15,586 nt of DNA. Origin: an uncultured beta proteobacterium (lineage in GTDB: Bacteria > Pseudomonadota > Gammaproteobacteria > Burkholderiales > Burkholderiaceae_C). Below, piece by piece: positions 5,759-14,262 of this stretch (position 1 is its first letter; every line of letters begins with the position of its first letter). The notes beneath the pieces are model-generated. The model was not told where the DNA came from. It searched no databases and saw only the letters and a list, made by a program, of their open reading frames with translations. Made by a program: the position numbers and the translations under genes. The DNA lies in NCBI GenBank assembly GCA_903914985.1, contig CAIWRE010000065.1, forward strand, positions 1 through 15,586. Direction: 5' to 3'.

Positions 5759-6513
5759 GCTTGCAAGCAACGCATATACGCCTGTACTGCGGCGGCATAG
5801 CCCTGCTCCAGCGCATCAGCCATCAGGGCGTGGCCGATCGAGACTTCGCTTAGGCCCGGTACCTGCTGCGCAAAGGCGCGAAGGTTGTGCAGGTTCAGAT
5901 CGTGTCCGGCGTTCACGCCGAGGCCCACGTCCAGCGCTGCCTGTGCTGCGGCGGCAAAGCGCGCCAACTGCGCTGCCTGCTGTGCCTGGCCCCAGGCGGC
6001 GGCGTACGGCTCGGTGTACAGCTCCACCCGGTCGGCGCCAACGTGGCGCGCCGCAGCCATAGAACCGGCTTCAGCGTCCATAAACAGGCTGACACGCAGT
6101 CCCCAAGCACGGCACTGGTCGATGAGCGGACGAAGGCGGACTGCGTCCTGCGGAAAGTTCCAGCCATGGTCGCTGGTGAACTGCCCTTCACCATCGGGCA
6201 CAAACGTCACCTGGTGCACGGGCAGTTTGCGCGCGACGAGATCGCCCACGCAGTCCATCAAATTGTGAAACGGGTTGCCCTCGATGTTGAATTCGCGATC
6301 CGGCCAGTCTTGCATCAGCTGAGCCAACTCCACTACATCGCTGGCGCGGATATGGCGCGCGTCAGGGCGCGGATGCACCGTGATACCCGAAGCCCCCGCC
6401 TGCAAACACAAGGTGGCGGCGCGCGTGACGCTGGGAATGCCCAGATGACGGGTGTTGCGCACCAATGCGACCTTGTTGAGGTTGACGGACAGTGCTGTGG
6501 AATGTGGCTTCAT
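5755..6513 (-). CDS. pdxJ: pyridoxine 5'-phosphate synthase, divergent type
   Basis: A 252-residue TIM-barrel enzyme that condenses 1-deoxyxylulose 5-phosphate with 3-amino-2-oxopropyl phosphate to form pyridoxine 5'-phosphate, the last ring-forming step of the DXP-dependent vitamin B6 pathway. Recognisable regions are [17 protein letters not shown] (residues 9-25), [13 protein letters not shown] (about 43-55), FNIEGNP (about 75-81), [17 protein letters not shown] and [12 protein letters not shown] (near 200-211). Several differ from the E. coli form: NIDH is NLNK, REDRRHI is RPDARHI, and the loop after strand 3 reads [18 protein letters not shown]. These resemble the PdxJ class I associate with Bacteroidetes and many Burkholderiales. 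It starts 18 nt after the recO stop and overlaps acpS by 4 nt. Confidence 0.94.
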   Translation of the reverse strand: MKPHSTALSVNLNKVALVRNTRHLGIPSVTRAATLCLQAGASGITVHPRPDARHIRASDVVELAQLMQDWPDREFNIEGNPFHNLMDCVGDLVARKLPVHQVTFVPDGEGQFTSDHGWNFPQDAVRLRPLIDQCRAWGLRVSLFMDAEAGSMAAARHVGADRVELYTEPYAAAWGQAQQAAQLARFAAAAQAALDVGLGVNAGHDLNLHNLRAFAQQVPGLSEVSIGHALMADALEQGYAAAVQAYMRCLQA

Positions 6514-6531
6514 AGCGGCAATGTGGCCCTG

Positions 6532-7281
6532 TTAAAGAGACTGGATGTCGATCATCATCTGGCGTGTGCGCAGGGTGCGGGTGCCGCAATGGTAGTGCAG
6601 CAAGGTACGCAATTGAGGCTTGAGCTCGGTGCTAAATTCTGCACAGGCGCGTAAGGTGGTCGTAAACGGCGCATCCGCAGCCAACGCAGATTGCAACTGC
6701 GTCCACTGCGCACCGGTGAGGCTGGCGCGGTCGTCGCTGTGGGCCAGGCGCAACCCTCCCTCAGGCACCAGGACATGCGCCGTGTCCGGGTCGAGTGCGG
6801 TCAAGGTCATGGTTTGCTGGTCGAGTTGCGGCAACAAACCCACTTCACGCAGCAGCAGCAACTCATAGCTGCGCAGCGCTGCCTGCAACACTTCGCCGTG
6901 CTGACTGGCGATGACTTCCACCACGCGGGCGTAAATATCGAACAGCACAGGATGCGGATCGTCGCGCGCGAGCAGCGTGAGCAAAAGTTCATTTAGGTAA
7001 TAGCCCGACAGGAGAGCGTCACCCGTGGGCATGACGTGTCCGCCCTGCCACTCGGCGCTCTTGAGGCTGCGGATTTCGGCATCGCCCCCAAAAGCCAGGT
7101 GCAGGCGCTGCATGGGCAGCAGAATGGGCCGGAAACTCGAGCTGGGTCTCTTGGCCCCTTTGGCCACCAGCGCAATGCGGCCGTAGTGCCGGGTAAACAC
7201 CTCCACGATCAGGCTGGACTCGCTCCAGTCGTAGCGATGCAGCACATACGCGGGCTCGTCTGCGATGCGCCGGGTGGCCAT
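6532..7281 (-). CDS. recO: DNA repair protein RecO
   Basis: A 249-residue RecO, the mediator that helps RecR and RecF load RecA on SSB-coated DNA and anneals single strands during gap repair. The N-terminal OB-fold begins [17 protein letters not shown], followed by [19 protein letters not shown] (about residues 28-46), which matches the basic DNA-binding face. The C-terminal helical region ends [20 protein letters not shown]. As in E. coli RecO (242 residues), I see no four-Cys zinc finger. Its ATG follows the era stop codon with no intervening base, so it is probably translated by re-initiation. It is 18 nt upstream of pdxJ. The order rnc-era-recO-pdxJ-acpS is the standard proteobacterial cluster, which strengthens the call. 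Confidence 0.94.
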   Translation of the reverse strand: MATRRIADEPAYVLHRYDWSESSLIVEVFTRHYGRIALVAKGAKRPSSSFRPILLPMQRLHLAFGGDAEIRSLKSAEWQGGHVMPTGDALLSGYYLNELLLTLLARDDPHPVLFDIYARVVEVIASQHGEVLQAALRSYELLLLREVGLLPQLDQQTMTLTALDPDTAHVLVPEGGLRLAHSDDRASLTGAQWTQLQSALAADAPFTTTLRACAEFSTELKPQLRTLLHYHCGTRTLRTRQMMIDIQSL

Positions 7282-8334
7282 TTACTCGTAGCCGAAGGAG
7301 CGCACACGGGCCTCGTCGTCGGCCCAACCGGAACGCACCTTGACCCACATTTCGATAAACACCTTGGCGTCCAGCAGCTTCTCCAGTTCGACACGCGTCT
7401 CCATGCCGATGCGCTTGATGCGCTCGCCCTTGTCGCCGATCACCATGGCCTTGTGTCCGTCACGCTCCACCACGATGGTGGCGGCAATGCGCAAGAGGCG
7501 CTTTTGTTTGCCACGTCCGGGTTCTTCCTCAAACTTGTCGATCACCACGGTGGAGGTGTAGGGCAGCTCGTCGCCGGTCAAGCGAAACAGCTTTTCGCGC
7601 ACCGTTTCGCTGGCCAGAAATTTTTCGCTGCGGTCGGTGAGCTCGTCCTCGGCATACCACCAGGCTTGCTCTGGCAGGTACTTTTCGCAAATGCCTAGCA
7701 TGCGCTCGATGTCTTTGGCATTTTTCGCCGACATGGGCACAAACTCGGCAAAGGCGTGCCGCTGCTGCATCTCTTGCAACCAGGGGGCAATATCGGCACG
7801 GCGGTTGACCTGGTCCAGCTTGTTAGCCACCAAGAGCGTAGGCACGTTCTTGCTCAGCAATGCCAGCACTTTCGCGTCGGCCTGGTTGAACATGCCGGCT
7901 TCCACCACGAACAAAATCAGGTCCACATCGCCCACCGCCCCCATGACGGTTTTGTTGAGCGAGCGGTTGAGCGCGTTGTTGTGCCGCGTCTGAAAACCGG
8001 GCGTGTCCACAAACACAAATTGCGTTGCGCCACGGGTATGGATGCCGGTGATGCGGTGGCGCGTGGTTTGGGCCTTGCGCGAAGTGATGCTGATTTTTTG
8101 CCCGACCAGGGCATTCATCAGGGTGGATTTGCCGACATTGGGCTTGCCGACAATAGCGACCAAACCGCAGCGCTCGCCTTCCTGCGCCGCCACACCCGTT
8201 GCCGCGCGTGGTGTGGTTTTCAGCAAGCCTTCCAGCATGCTGTCGAGGTCTGCACCATCGTCGATGCGGGGAACCACGGCCGTGGCCGGGAGGGCGGATG
8301 CCTGAGGTTTGGGTGTTGTTTTTTTATTTGGCAT
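7282..8334 (-). CDS. era: GTPase Era, with N-terminal extension
   Basis: A 350-residue Era, the GTPase that binds the 3' end of 16S rRNA and helps 30S maturation at the membrane-ribosome interface. G motifs: G1 GKPNVGKST (63-71), G2 in [13 protein letters not shown]3 DTPG (110-113), G4 NKLD (171-174), G5 SAK (202-204). The C-terminal KH domain includes [13 protein letters not shown] (about 298-310). The ATG at 8334 overlaps the end of rnc by 11 nt. An upstream open frame in the same phase is only a shadow of rnc. Relative to E. coli Era (301), about 50 extra residues precede the G domain: a Pro/Ala-rich basic start and an acidic [15 protein letters not shown] helix. recO follows immediately after the stop. 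Confidence 0.95.
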   Translation of the reverse strand: MPNKKTTPKPQASALPATAVVPRIDDGADLDSMLEGLLKTTPRAATGVAAQEGERCGLVAIVGKPNVGKSTLMNALVGQKISITSRKAQTTRHRITGIHTRGATQFVFVDTPGFQTRHNNALNRSLNKTVMGAVGDVDLILFVVEAGMFNQADAKVLALLSKNVPTLLVANKLDQVNRRADIAPWLQEMQQRHAFAEFVPMSAKNAKDIERMLGICEKYLPEQAWWYAEDELTDRSEKFLASETVREKLFRLTGDELPYTSTVVIDKFEEEPGRGKQKRLLRIAATIVVERDGHKAMVIGDKGERIKRIGMETRVELEKLLDAKVFIEMWVKVRSGWADDEARVRSFGYE

Positions 8335-9004
8335 GGTCGACCTTGGTATGAATGGTGTGCAGCATGGCTGCGGCAGCGGCTTGCTCTGCAGCACGGCGCG
8401 AGCCGCCGATGCCTCGCTCGGACAAGTGCAACTCCGCGATTTCGCAGGCCACATCAAAACTCTGTTGGTGGGCAGCGCCCATGACAGCGACCACACGGTA
8501 TTCCGGCAGTTTGTATTTGCGTCCTTGCAGCCACTCCTGCAACTCGGTCTTCGCGTCTTTGCCGATGGCGTCCATTTGCGGATTGACATCCACGGCCTCA
8601 AACAAGCGTTGAACCAAGGCTTGCGCCTTGTCGTAGCCCGCATCAAGGTACACCGCTCCAATGATGGCTTCGAGCGCGTCTGCGAGGATCGAGGGTCGCT
8701 TGGGGCCGCCTGAGCGCATCTCGCCCTCCCCTAGCTTGAGTAGCGGTGGCAAGCCCAAATCGACCGCCAGTTTGTGCAAAGTGTCTTGTCGCACCAGGTT
8801 GGCACGCACGCGCGACAAATCGCCCTCCGGTAACTCGCTTAAACGCAGGTAGAGCAAGTCGGAAACCGCCAGATTGAGGACTGAATCACCGAGAAACTCC
8901 AGTCGCTCGTAGTGGTCCACCGAAAAGCTGCGGTGCGTCAACGCCCGCGTCAGCAAGGCCGGGTTGTGGAATTCGTGCTGCAGCTTGAGCTGCAGCTGTT
9001 GCAT
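8324..9004 (-). CDS. rnc: ribonuclease III
   Basis: A 226-residue RNase III, the double-strand-specific endonuclease that processes rRNA precursors and many mRNAs. The catalytic signature [14 protein letters not shown] (about residues 31-44) supplies Glu33 and Asp40, and [17 protein letters not shown] (about 105-121) supplies Asp109 and Glu112, matching E38/D45/D114/E117 of E. coli. A dsRNA-binding domain follows, from about residue 147 ([19 protein letters not shown]) to [14 protein letters not shown]. Length equals the E. coli enzyme when the ATG at 9004 is used. A TTG four codons upstream (9016) is also possible. It starts 18 nt after the lepB stop and overlaps era by 11 nt. RNase III often cleaves the leader of its own operon; I did not find such a stem by eye. 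Confidence 0.95.
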   Translation of the reverse strand: MQQLQLKLQHEFHNPALLTRALTHRSFSVDHYERLEFLGDSVLNLAVSDLLYLRLSELPEGDLSRVRANLVRQDTLHKLAVDLGLPPLLKLGEGEMRSGGPKRPSILADALEAIIGAVYLDAGYDKAQALVQRLFEAVDVNPQMDAIGKDAKTELQEWLQGRKYKLPEYRVVAVMGAAHQQSFDVACEIAELHLSERGIGGSRRAAEQAAAAAMLHTIHTKVDHAK

Positions 9005-9022
9005 GTCGTGGTTCAAACCGGT

Positions 9023-9988
9023 TTAGTGAAAGGACCCTATGCGCTTGAGGCTGCCAAAGTTCATCCACACAAAAAATGCTTTACCCACAATGTTGCGTTC
9101 CGGCACAAAGCCCCAGTAACGCGAATCGAGCGAGTTGTCGCGGTTGTCGCCCATCATGAAATAGCTTCCCTCGGGGACTTTACAAGTCACACCTTCGACC
9201 GTGTAGTTGCAGGCATCTGAGCCCGGAAAACGGTCGAATCCAGGCACAAAAGCGGGGCGATCGTCGTCATTGAGCAAGCGGTGCGGCTGGTCTCCTAATT
9301 TTTCCTCAAATTGCTTGAAGTAGCGCATCGCATCTTCATCAAAAAACTCCGGCACCGCGTGGGTCTCTATCACCTGTCCGTTGATGGTCAGGCGTTTGTT
9401 CAGATAAGCCACCGTGTCGCCCGGCAGCGCGACCACACGTTTGATGTAGTCCAGGCTGGGTTTGGGAGGGTAGCGAAACACCATCACATCGCCACGTTGC
9501 GGTTTATTGCCGTCCGTGATTTTGGTATTGAGTACCGGCACGCGCAGTCCGTAATGGAATTTGTTGACCAAAATCAAATCGCCCACCAACAGCGTTGGGA
9601 TCATCGAGCCCGAGGGAATTTTGAAAGGCTCGACGATAAAAGAGCGCAAGAAAAACACGGAAATGATCACCGGGAAAAGACCCGCCGTCCAATCCAGCCA
9701 CCAGGGTTGGGCCAGGATGTTGGCTTTGGCCTGCGCCACGCTGCTGTCGACTTGTGTGATGCCTTGCTTTGCCAGGCCGGCCCTGCGCTGTGTATCGGCT
9801 TGCTCCAGGCGCTCCGCGGCAGCCTCGCGAGCAGGCAAAAAGTAGTACCGTTCCGCCAGCCAATACAGGCCGGTGACCACGCTGGCGACGAACAGGAGCA
9901 ATGCGAAGTTGCCATCCAGGTAGCCCGTGTACCAGGCCCCTGCATAAGCCACAAAAGCCGCCAAGACCAATGAGGTGAGCGCTTGCAT
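9023..9988 (-). CDS. lepB: signal peptidase I
   Basis: A 321-residue inner-membrane serine protease that removes signal peptides from exported proteins, with its active site facing the periplasm. Two N-terminal hydrophobic segments (about residues 3-22 and 29-45) precede a cytoplasmic charged region, and a third segment (about 100-117, GLFPVIISVFFLRSF) leads into the catalytic domain. The Ser/Lys dyad is intact: IPSGSMIPTLLVGD (Ser128) and LDYIKRVVALPGD (Lys183). Box E, MMGDNRDNSLDSRYWGFVP, is near the C-terminus. It shares one nucleotide with lepA (TGATG), a typical coupling junction, and rnc follows. The lepA-lepB pair is the classical lep operon. Confidence 0.96.
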   Translation of the reverse strand: MQALTSLVLAAFVAYAGAWYTGYLDGNFALLLFVASVVTGLYWLAERYYFLPAREAAAERLEQADTQRRAGLAKQGITQVDSSVAQAKANILAQPWWLDWTAGLFPVIISVFFLRSFIVEPFKIPSGSMIPTLLVGDLILVNKFHYGLRVPVLNTKITDGNKPQRGDVMVFRYPPKPSLDYIKRVVALPGDTVAYLNKRLTINGQVIETHAVPEFFDEDAMRYFKQFEEKLGDQPHRLLNDDDRPAFVPGFDRFPGSDACNYTVEGVTCKVPEGSYFMMGDNRDNSLDSRYWGFVPERNIVGKAFFVWMNFGSLKRIGSFH

Positions 9989-11799
9989 CAGTCTTCCACC
10001 TGCAAAATCGCCAAAAATGCCTCTTGCGGCACTTCCACGGAGCCAATTTGTTTCATGCGTTTCTTACCTGCTTTTTGCTTCTCAAGGAGCTTTTTCTTGC
10101 GTGAAATATCGCCGCCATAGCACTTGGCAAGCACGTTCTTTCGCAAGGCCTTGATTGTCTCACGCGCAATGATGTTGGCACCGATCGCAGCCTGGATCGC
10201 GACGTCGTACATTTGCCGCGAAATGATCTCGCGCATCTTGGCCACCACCGCTCTTCCACGGTACTGCGATTGCGAGCGGTGCAGCATGATGGACAGGGCG
10301 TCCACCTTCTCTGAGTTCAGCAAGATATCCACCTTAACGACGTCAGCGGCCCGGTACTCTTTGAATTCATAGTCCATGGAGGCATAGCCCCGGCTGACGC
10401 TTTTGAGCTTGTCAAAGAAGTCCAGCACGATTTCAGCCAGCGGCATTTCATAGGTCAGCACGACCTGACGGCCCTTGTAGGCCATGTTCATTTGAATGCC
10501 GCGCTTCTGGTTGGCCAGGGTCATCACGACACCCACGTACTCCTGCGGCATATACAGGTGCATGGTGACGATGGGTTCGCGAATCTCAGCTGTCTTGCCG
10601 ATCTCGGGCATCTTGGATGGGTTTTCCACCATCACCACCGTGCCGTCGTTTTTCATCACTTCGTAGACCACGCTCGGTGCCGTGGTGATCAGGTCCTGAT
10701 CAAACTCGCGCTCCAGTCGCTCCTGCACAATTTCCATGTGCAGCAGACCCAGAAATCCGCAGCGAAATCCAAATCCCAGCGCCTGCGACACCTCGGGCTC
10801 GTAGTGCAGCGATGCATCATTGAGCTTGAGCTTTTCCAACGCGTCGCGCAGCGAGTCGTACTCACTGGCCTCGGTGGGATACAGACCGGCAAACACCTGG
10901 GGCTGAATCTCTTTGAAGCCAGGCAGCGCCTCGGTGGCGGTTGCCGATGCACCGGCGGTGCCGTGCTTGATCAGCGTCACAGTGTCACCCACCTTGGCGG
11001 CTTGCAGCTCTTTGATACCCGCAATGATGTATCCCACCTCGCCCGCTTGCAAAAATGGGCGGGGTTCATTGGCGGGCGTAAACACACCCAGGTTATCGGC
11101 GTTGTAGGTGGCGCCCGAGGCCATCATCTTGATGCGCTCACCCTTGGCCAGACGACCGTCCACCACACGCACCAGCATCACGACGCCCACATAGGCATCG
11201 AACCAGCTGTCAATAATCATGGCACGCAAAGGACCATCAGGATTGCCTTTGGGCGCGGGCACCTTGGCCACGATCGCTTCCAGGATTTCCTCAATGCCCA
11301 CGCCCGTCTTGGCGGAGCAAGGAATGGCGTCTGTTGCGTCAATGCCGATGACGTCTTCAATCTCGCTGCGCGCGTTGTCAAGGTCCGCGTTGGGCAAGTC
11401 GATTTTGTTCAGCACGGGCAACACTTCGACACCGAGATCCAGCGCGGTGTAACAGTTTGCCACCGTCTGCGCTTCGACCCCTTGACTGGCATCCACCACC
11501 AAAAGCGCGCCTTCGCATGCCGAAAGCGACCGGCTGACCTCGTACGAGAAGTCCACATGTCCGGGCGTATCAATCAGGTTCAGGTTGTAGGTCTGACCAT
11601 CCAAAGCCTTGTAGTGGAGCGCTGCCGTTTGCGCTTTGATCGTGATGCCACGCTCTTTTTCGATGTCCATCGAGTCCAGGACCTGGGCTTCCATGTCCCG
11701 GGCTTCCAGCCCGCCACAGCGCTGGATCAGCCGGTCTGCCAGCGTTGATTTGCCATGGTCAATGTGCGCAATGATGGAAAAATTTCTGATGTGTTGCAT
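9988..11799 (-). CDS. lepA: elongation factor 4 (ribosome back-translocase / biogenesis GTPase)
   Basis: A 603-residue translational GTPase, EF4. It binds ribosomes and has been linked to back-translocation and to 30S assembly and initiation. G motifs: AHIDHGKST (11-19), the RGITIK switch I (50-55), DTPGHVDF (77-84), NKIDLPNAD (131-139) and SAKTGVG. The unique LepA C-terminal domain is recognisable from the basic [20 protein letters not shown] near the end. Length matches E. coli LepA (599). I use the ATG at 11799 ([10 protein letters not shown]); a TTG lies directly upstream in frame. No strong SD is seen. It heads the lepA-to-nagZ block and is separated from degP by a minus-strand terminator at 11843-11875, so it should have its own promoter in the short leader, which I could not define. 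Confidence 0.97.
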   Translation of the reverse strand: MQHIRNFSIIAHIDHGKSTLADRLIQRCGGLEARDMEAQVLDSMDIEKERGITIKAQTAALHYKALDGQTYNLNLIDTPGHVDFSYEVSRSLSACEGALLVVDASQGVEAQTVANCYTALDLGVEVLPVLNKIDLPNADLDNARSEIEDVIGIDATDAIPCSAKTGVGIEEILEAIVAKVPAPKGNPDGPLRAMIIDSWFDAYVGVVMLVRVVDGRLAKGERIKMMASGATYNADNLGVFTPANEPRPFLQAGEVGYIIAGIKELQAAKVGDTVTLIKHGTAGASATATEALPGFKEIQPQVFAGLYPTEASEYDSLRDALEKLKLNDASLHYEPEVSQALGFGFRCGFLGLLHMEIVQERLEREFDQDLITTAPSVVYEVMKNDGTVVMVENPSKMPEIGKTAEIREPIVTMHLYMPQEYVGVVMTLANQKRGIQMNMAYKGRQVVLTYEMPLAEIVLDFFDKLKSVSRGYASMDYEFKEYRAADVVKVDILLNSEKVDALSIMLHRSQSQYRGRAVVAKMREIISRQMYDVAIQAAIGANIIARETIKALRKNVLAKCYGGDISRKKKLLEKQKAGKKRMKQIGSVEVPQEAFLAILQVED

Positions 11800-11842
11800 C
11801 AAGCAAAAGCTCTAAAGTGAAAATTAAAAAAGTAGCGGGCAG

Positions 11843-11875
11843 AAAAAAGGGCGCGTCTTTGAGTAAACGCGCCCC
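11843..11875 (-). terminator. Rho-independent terminator upstream of lepA
   Basis: On the minus strand GGGCGCGT and ACGCGCCC form a perfect 8-bp GC-rich stem around a 10-nt loop, followed by a run of six T (11848-11843). It would stop transcripts coming from the protease gene or from within the gap, 44 nt before the lepA ATG. Confidence 0.82.
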
Positions 11876-11960
11876 GAACCAACCATCATTGGCAACTGCG
11901 AAAGCTGGAAAGTCATTGTAGGCAAAAAGCGGCTCAAGCGAAGGTTGCTAAGCACAAGGC

Positions 11961-12109
11961 CCAATCCAAAGATCGCCTCACGAAACAAGTTATTCACAAC
12001 CAATCCACATCCAATCCACAGCCTGAAGCCCAAAATCAGGTAATTCAGCGCCAGCGGAGCCTTGAATCCCATATTGCGAGATTTGATTCGACGCTTATTA
12101 CCAATCCAC
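11961..12109. repeat. four CCAATCCA direct repeats with a DnaA-box-like TTATTCACA
   Basis: CCAATCCA occurs at 11961, 12000, 12011 and 12101; the middle two form a tandem with an 11-bp unit (CCAATCCACAT, then CCAATCCACAG). TTATTCACA (11990-11998) precedes the tandem and fits the DnaA-box consensus TTWTNCACA. The three CACA ends at 11998, 12009 and 12020 are spaced exactly 11 bp, about one helical turn. Function unknown. Confidence 0.6.
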
Positions 12110-12191
12110 GCGATATTTGCCTTGCATTCTAACGAAACCATGGAAAGAAATACTGGTTTCAAGCGCCGTTTCCAGATCCAATAACCCCGAA

Positions 12192-12224
12192 TTGCCATGG
12201 GGCTTTGAACTGCCCCCATGGCAA
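12192..12224. repeat. 11-bp perfect inverted repeat after degP-like stop
   Basis: TTGCCATGGGG (12192-12202) and CCCCATGGCAA (12214-12224) are perfectly complementary around an 11-nt loop, 6 nt beyond the protease stop codon. No T-tract follows on the minus strand, so it is terminator-like only in position. It may protect the 3' end of the mRNA or terminate with help. Confidence 0.6.
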
Positions 12225-12230
12225 AGTGCC

Positions 12231-13700
12231 TTAATTTCCCGGGCGAATCACGGCAAACTGGGTCCAATCGCCACGACGGTACAGCACATTGAGCGACTTT
12301 TTCTTATCGTGTTTTGCCAAGACCGCCTCCAATTCACGCACCGAAGCAACCTCCGTATTGCCAACCGCAATGATGACATCGCCCTCGCGCAGACCCGCGC
12401 GCGCAGCGCCCTCTGTGGCCGCGTCGATGCGCACCCCGGACTTGATTTGCAGTTCTTTCTTCTTGGCTTCCGGCAGGTCGCTCACGACCAATCCGTAGAC
12501 TTGCCCGGTCACGCCTTTCGGCTTGATGTCTGGTGCATCGCGTCCCTTGGACGGTGCGGCATCGGCTTCAATCTCAGCGACGGTCACAGCAAGGTCCTTG
12601 GTGCTGCCACGCCGGAACACGGTGATCGTCGATTTGGTTCCTGGCTTGATACCACCCACAATCCGGGGCAGGTCGCTGGATTTTTCAACAGCTTTTCCGT
12701 CAAACTTCACGATGATGTCGCCCGCTTCGACCCCCGCTTTGTCGGCGGGTGCGCCGGTTTCGACTCCGGTAACCAGTGCTCCCTGTGCCTTGGGCAGACC
12801 CATGGACTCAGCCACTTCTTTGCTGACCGGCCCAATTTGAACGCCAATGCGCCCGCGACTGACGCGCCCCTGCGAGCGCAACTGCTCCACCACCCGCACC
12901 GCTTCGTCCATCGGAATCGCAAAAGAGATGCCCATAAACCCACCCGAGCGGGAATAAATCTGGCTGTTAATGCCCACGACCTCGCCGCGCATATTGATCA
13001 GCGGACCGCCGGAGTTGCCCGGATTGATGGCCACATCCGTCTGAATGAAGGGCAAGAAATCACCGGTGTCGCGCTGCTTCGCGCTCACAATGCCGGCTGT
13101 CACGGTGTTCTCTAGACCAAAGGGTGAGCCGATCGCCATCACCCATTCGCCCACACGCAGTCGTCCCACATCACCGACTTTGATAGCAGGCAAGCCGGTC
13201 GCTTCAATCTTGACCAAGGCGACGTCACTGCGCTTGTCGGAACCCAAAATTTTGGCCTTGAACTCGCGCTTGTCGGTCAACGTGACCAAGACCTCGTCGG
13301 CGCCATCCACCACATGCGCATTGGTCATGATCAGGCCATCCGCCGAAAAAATAAAACCTGATCCGACCCCTTTGGGCTGCTCTTCCTCCGGCCCCGGGCG
13401 GTTGGGCCGCGGCGTTTGGCGCGGAACATTGGGCATAGGCAGGCCAAACCGGCGAAAAAACTCCAGCATTTCATCGTCTGGCGAAGCACCGGCAGCACCC
13501 CGAGGCGCGACCTTTTCCAGCGTTCGGATATTGACCACCGACGGACCCACCTGGTCCACGAGGTCCGTGAAATCGGGCAATGCACGTACCTGCGCCACCG
13601 CACTTTGCGCTGGGGCGAGGACCAAAAACGCAGTGACGCTGGCCATTACGACCGACACGGCGAGTTGGCGAATAGGCAATGACTTCCAGGGTGTCAGCAT
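12231..13700 (-). CDS. mucD: periplasmic serine protease of the HtrA/DegP (MucD) family
   Basis: A 489-residue DegP/DegQ-type protease-chaperone that degrades or holds misfolded envelope proteins. It has an N-terminal signal peptide (to about SAVAQ, residues 33-37), then a trypsin-like domain with the full triad: TNAHVVDGAD (His129), KRSDVALVKI (Asp159) and NPGNSGGPL (Ser230). Two PDZ domains follow, with GRIGVQIGPVSKEVAESMGL starting PDZ1 (about residue 283) and an acceptor loop VYGLVVSDLPEAKKKEL starting PDZ2 (about 401). The start at 13700 is supported by GGAG 9 nt upstream; a TTG five codons earlier is less likely. The symbol follows the fabF-(rpoE)-mucD-lepA synteny of Burkholderiales, though degP/degQ would be equally fair. 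Usual partners rpoE, rseA and rseB are absent upstream, and no sigma-E promoter was found. Confidence 0.93.
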   Translation of the reverse strand: MLTPWKSLPIRQLAVSVVMASVTAFLVLAPAQSAVAQVRALPDFTDLVDQVGPSVVNIRTLEKVAPRGAAGASPDDEMLEFFRRFGLPMPNVPRQTPRPNRPGPEEEQPKGVGSGFIFSADGLIMTNAHVVDGADEVLVTLTDKREFKAKILGSDKRSDVALVKIEATGLPAIKVGDVGRLRVGEWVMAIGSPFGLENTVTAGIVSAKQRDTGDFLPFIQTDVAINPGNSGGPLINMRGEVVGINSQIYSRSGGFMGISFAIPMDEAVRVVEQLRSQGRVSRGRIGVQIGPVSKEVAESMGLPKAQGALVTGVETGAPADKAGVEAGDIIVKFDGKAVEKSSDLPRIVGGIKPGTKSTITVFRRGSTKDLAVTVAEIEADAAPSKGRDAPDIKPKGVTGQVYGLVVSDLPEAKKKELQIKSGVRIDAATEGAARAGLREGDVIIAVGNTEVASVRELEAVLAKHDKKKSLNVLYRRGDWTQFAVIRPGN

Positions 13701-13709
13701 GGCAATGAA

Positions 13710-13713
13710 CTCC
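13710..13713 (-). promoter_or_regulatory. ribosome binding site of the DegP-like protease
   Basis: GGAG on the minus strand lies 9 nt upstream of the ATG at 13700 and would sit inside the coding region if the TTG at 13715 were the start, so it favours 13700. Confidence 0.6.
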
Positions 13714-13797
13714 AAGTCAAATATTGAAAACTACGAATCCAGTGGCTTGCGCCAGTGGATGCGTTACTGGACCGCATATGGGGCTGTTTCGGTGAAG

Positions 13798-14262
13798 TTA
13801 AATAGTCGGCCTGAAATGAGTTCCATCGCCATCGCCTCCATCCACTGCATGGCTGCCAGCCACCAAAGCCCGCCGGAACGCCCGCCAAGACGCAGCATTT
13901 TTTGCACCGCGCTCGACCCACAGCCACTGACGTGGTTGGGCATCAATAAGTATCGAAATCAATACAAGGGATTGCAGATCTGCACCCCAGAACAATTCAC
14001 ACCCTCGTTTTTCCTGCGCCTGTTGCCACGTCCATCCCCGGCCGTTCCAGGCCAATACGCCGACCGGAGTTTTCCACCAGCGCCAAGCCGCATTGCTGAA
14101 CAGCACGAGGCATATCAGCGCCAAAGCTTCCAAGGCCAGCGCAGACAGGGTGCCAGACAATGCAAAGAGGACGCAGCCGTAAGCCACTGCCCATCCCACG
14201 AGGAACAACAATTGCGTTGTGCTACGACCAACGATGATTTGAGCCGGTGGCGGAAGGTGCAT
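13798..14262 (-). CDS. small two-helix inner-membrane protein, YgfX/CptA-like
   Basis: A 154-residue protein with two adjacent hydrophobic helices (about residues 17-36 and 40-57) joined by a short turn. A cytoplasmic C-terminal part follows, rich in Trp: AWRWWKTPVG, GRGWTWQ, and QWLWVERGAKNAASWRAFRRAL (in two parts, about 112-133). This architecture (hairpin membrane anchor, then a beta-rich domain ending in a WLW...W..LRRA motif) resembles the YgfX/CptA family, whose E. coli member sits beside SdhE and has been described as a toxin acting on MreB/FtsZ. The assignment is by pattern memory only. The ATG directly follows a T6 run with no SD, and a terminator-like structure overlaps the fabF stop just before it, so expression may be low. 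No antitoxin-like gene lies next to it. The protease starts 97 nt downstream. Confidence 0.6.
   Translation of the reverse strand: MHLPPPAQIIVGRSTTQLLFLVGWAVAYGCVLFALSGTLSALALEALALICLVLFSNAAWRWWKTPVGVLAWNGRGWTWQQAQEKRGCELFWGADLQSLVLISILIDAQPRQWLWVERGAKNAASWRAFRRALVAGSHAVDGGDGDGTHFRPTI

Larger units (their letters stand above)
11800..12230. other. AT-rich intergenic gap between degP-like gene and lepA, with repeats and two hairpins
   Basis: This 431-nt gap is noticeably more AT-rich than the genes on either side. It contains a perfect inverted repeat just after the protease stop (12192-12224), four copies of CCAATCCA (starting 11961, 12000, 12011 and 12101), a TTATTCACA at 11990-11998, and a minus-strand terminator (11843-11875). 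A minus-strand open frame of 147 codons crosses it, but it begins inside the protease gene and runs through the terminator hairpin, so I do not call it a gene. No tRNA or known RNA was recognised. Confidence 0.7.

Noticed and set aside
8335..8661. Upstream in-frame extension of era giving a 459-residue protein
   Set aside because: The extra residues are a frame-shifted reading of rnc; the ATG at 8334 gives a normal Era.
10492..11748. Long plus-strand frame antisense to lepA
   Set aside because: A shadow frame in GC-rich coding DNA; the minus strand encodes a full, well-conserved LepA and the plus-strand product is rich in Gln/His/Arg without known motifs.
11990..12020. Possible replication origin from DnaA-box-like repeats
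   Set aside because: Only one element fits the box consensus, no dnaA/dnaN/gidA genes or AT-rich unwinding block are nearby, and the region lies in the middle of a conserved operon cluster.
11824..12267. 147-codon minus-strand open frame filling the degP-lepA gap
   Set aside because: It starts inside the protease gene in another frame, runs through both hairpins including the terminator, has no ribosome binding site, and its protein has no recognisable domain.
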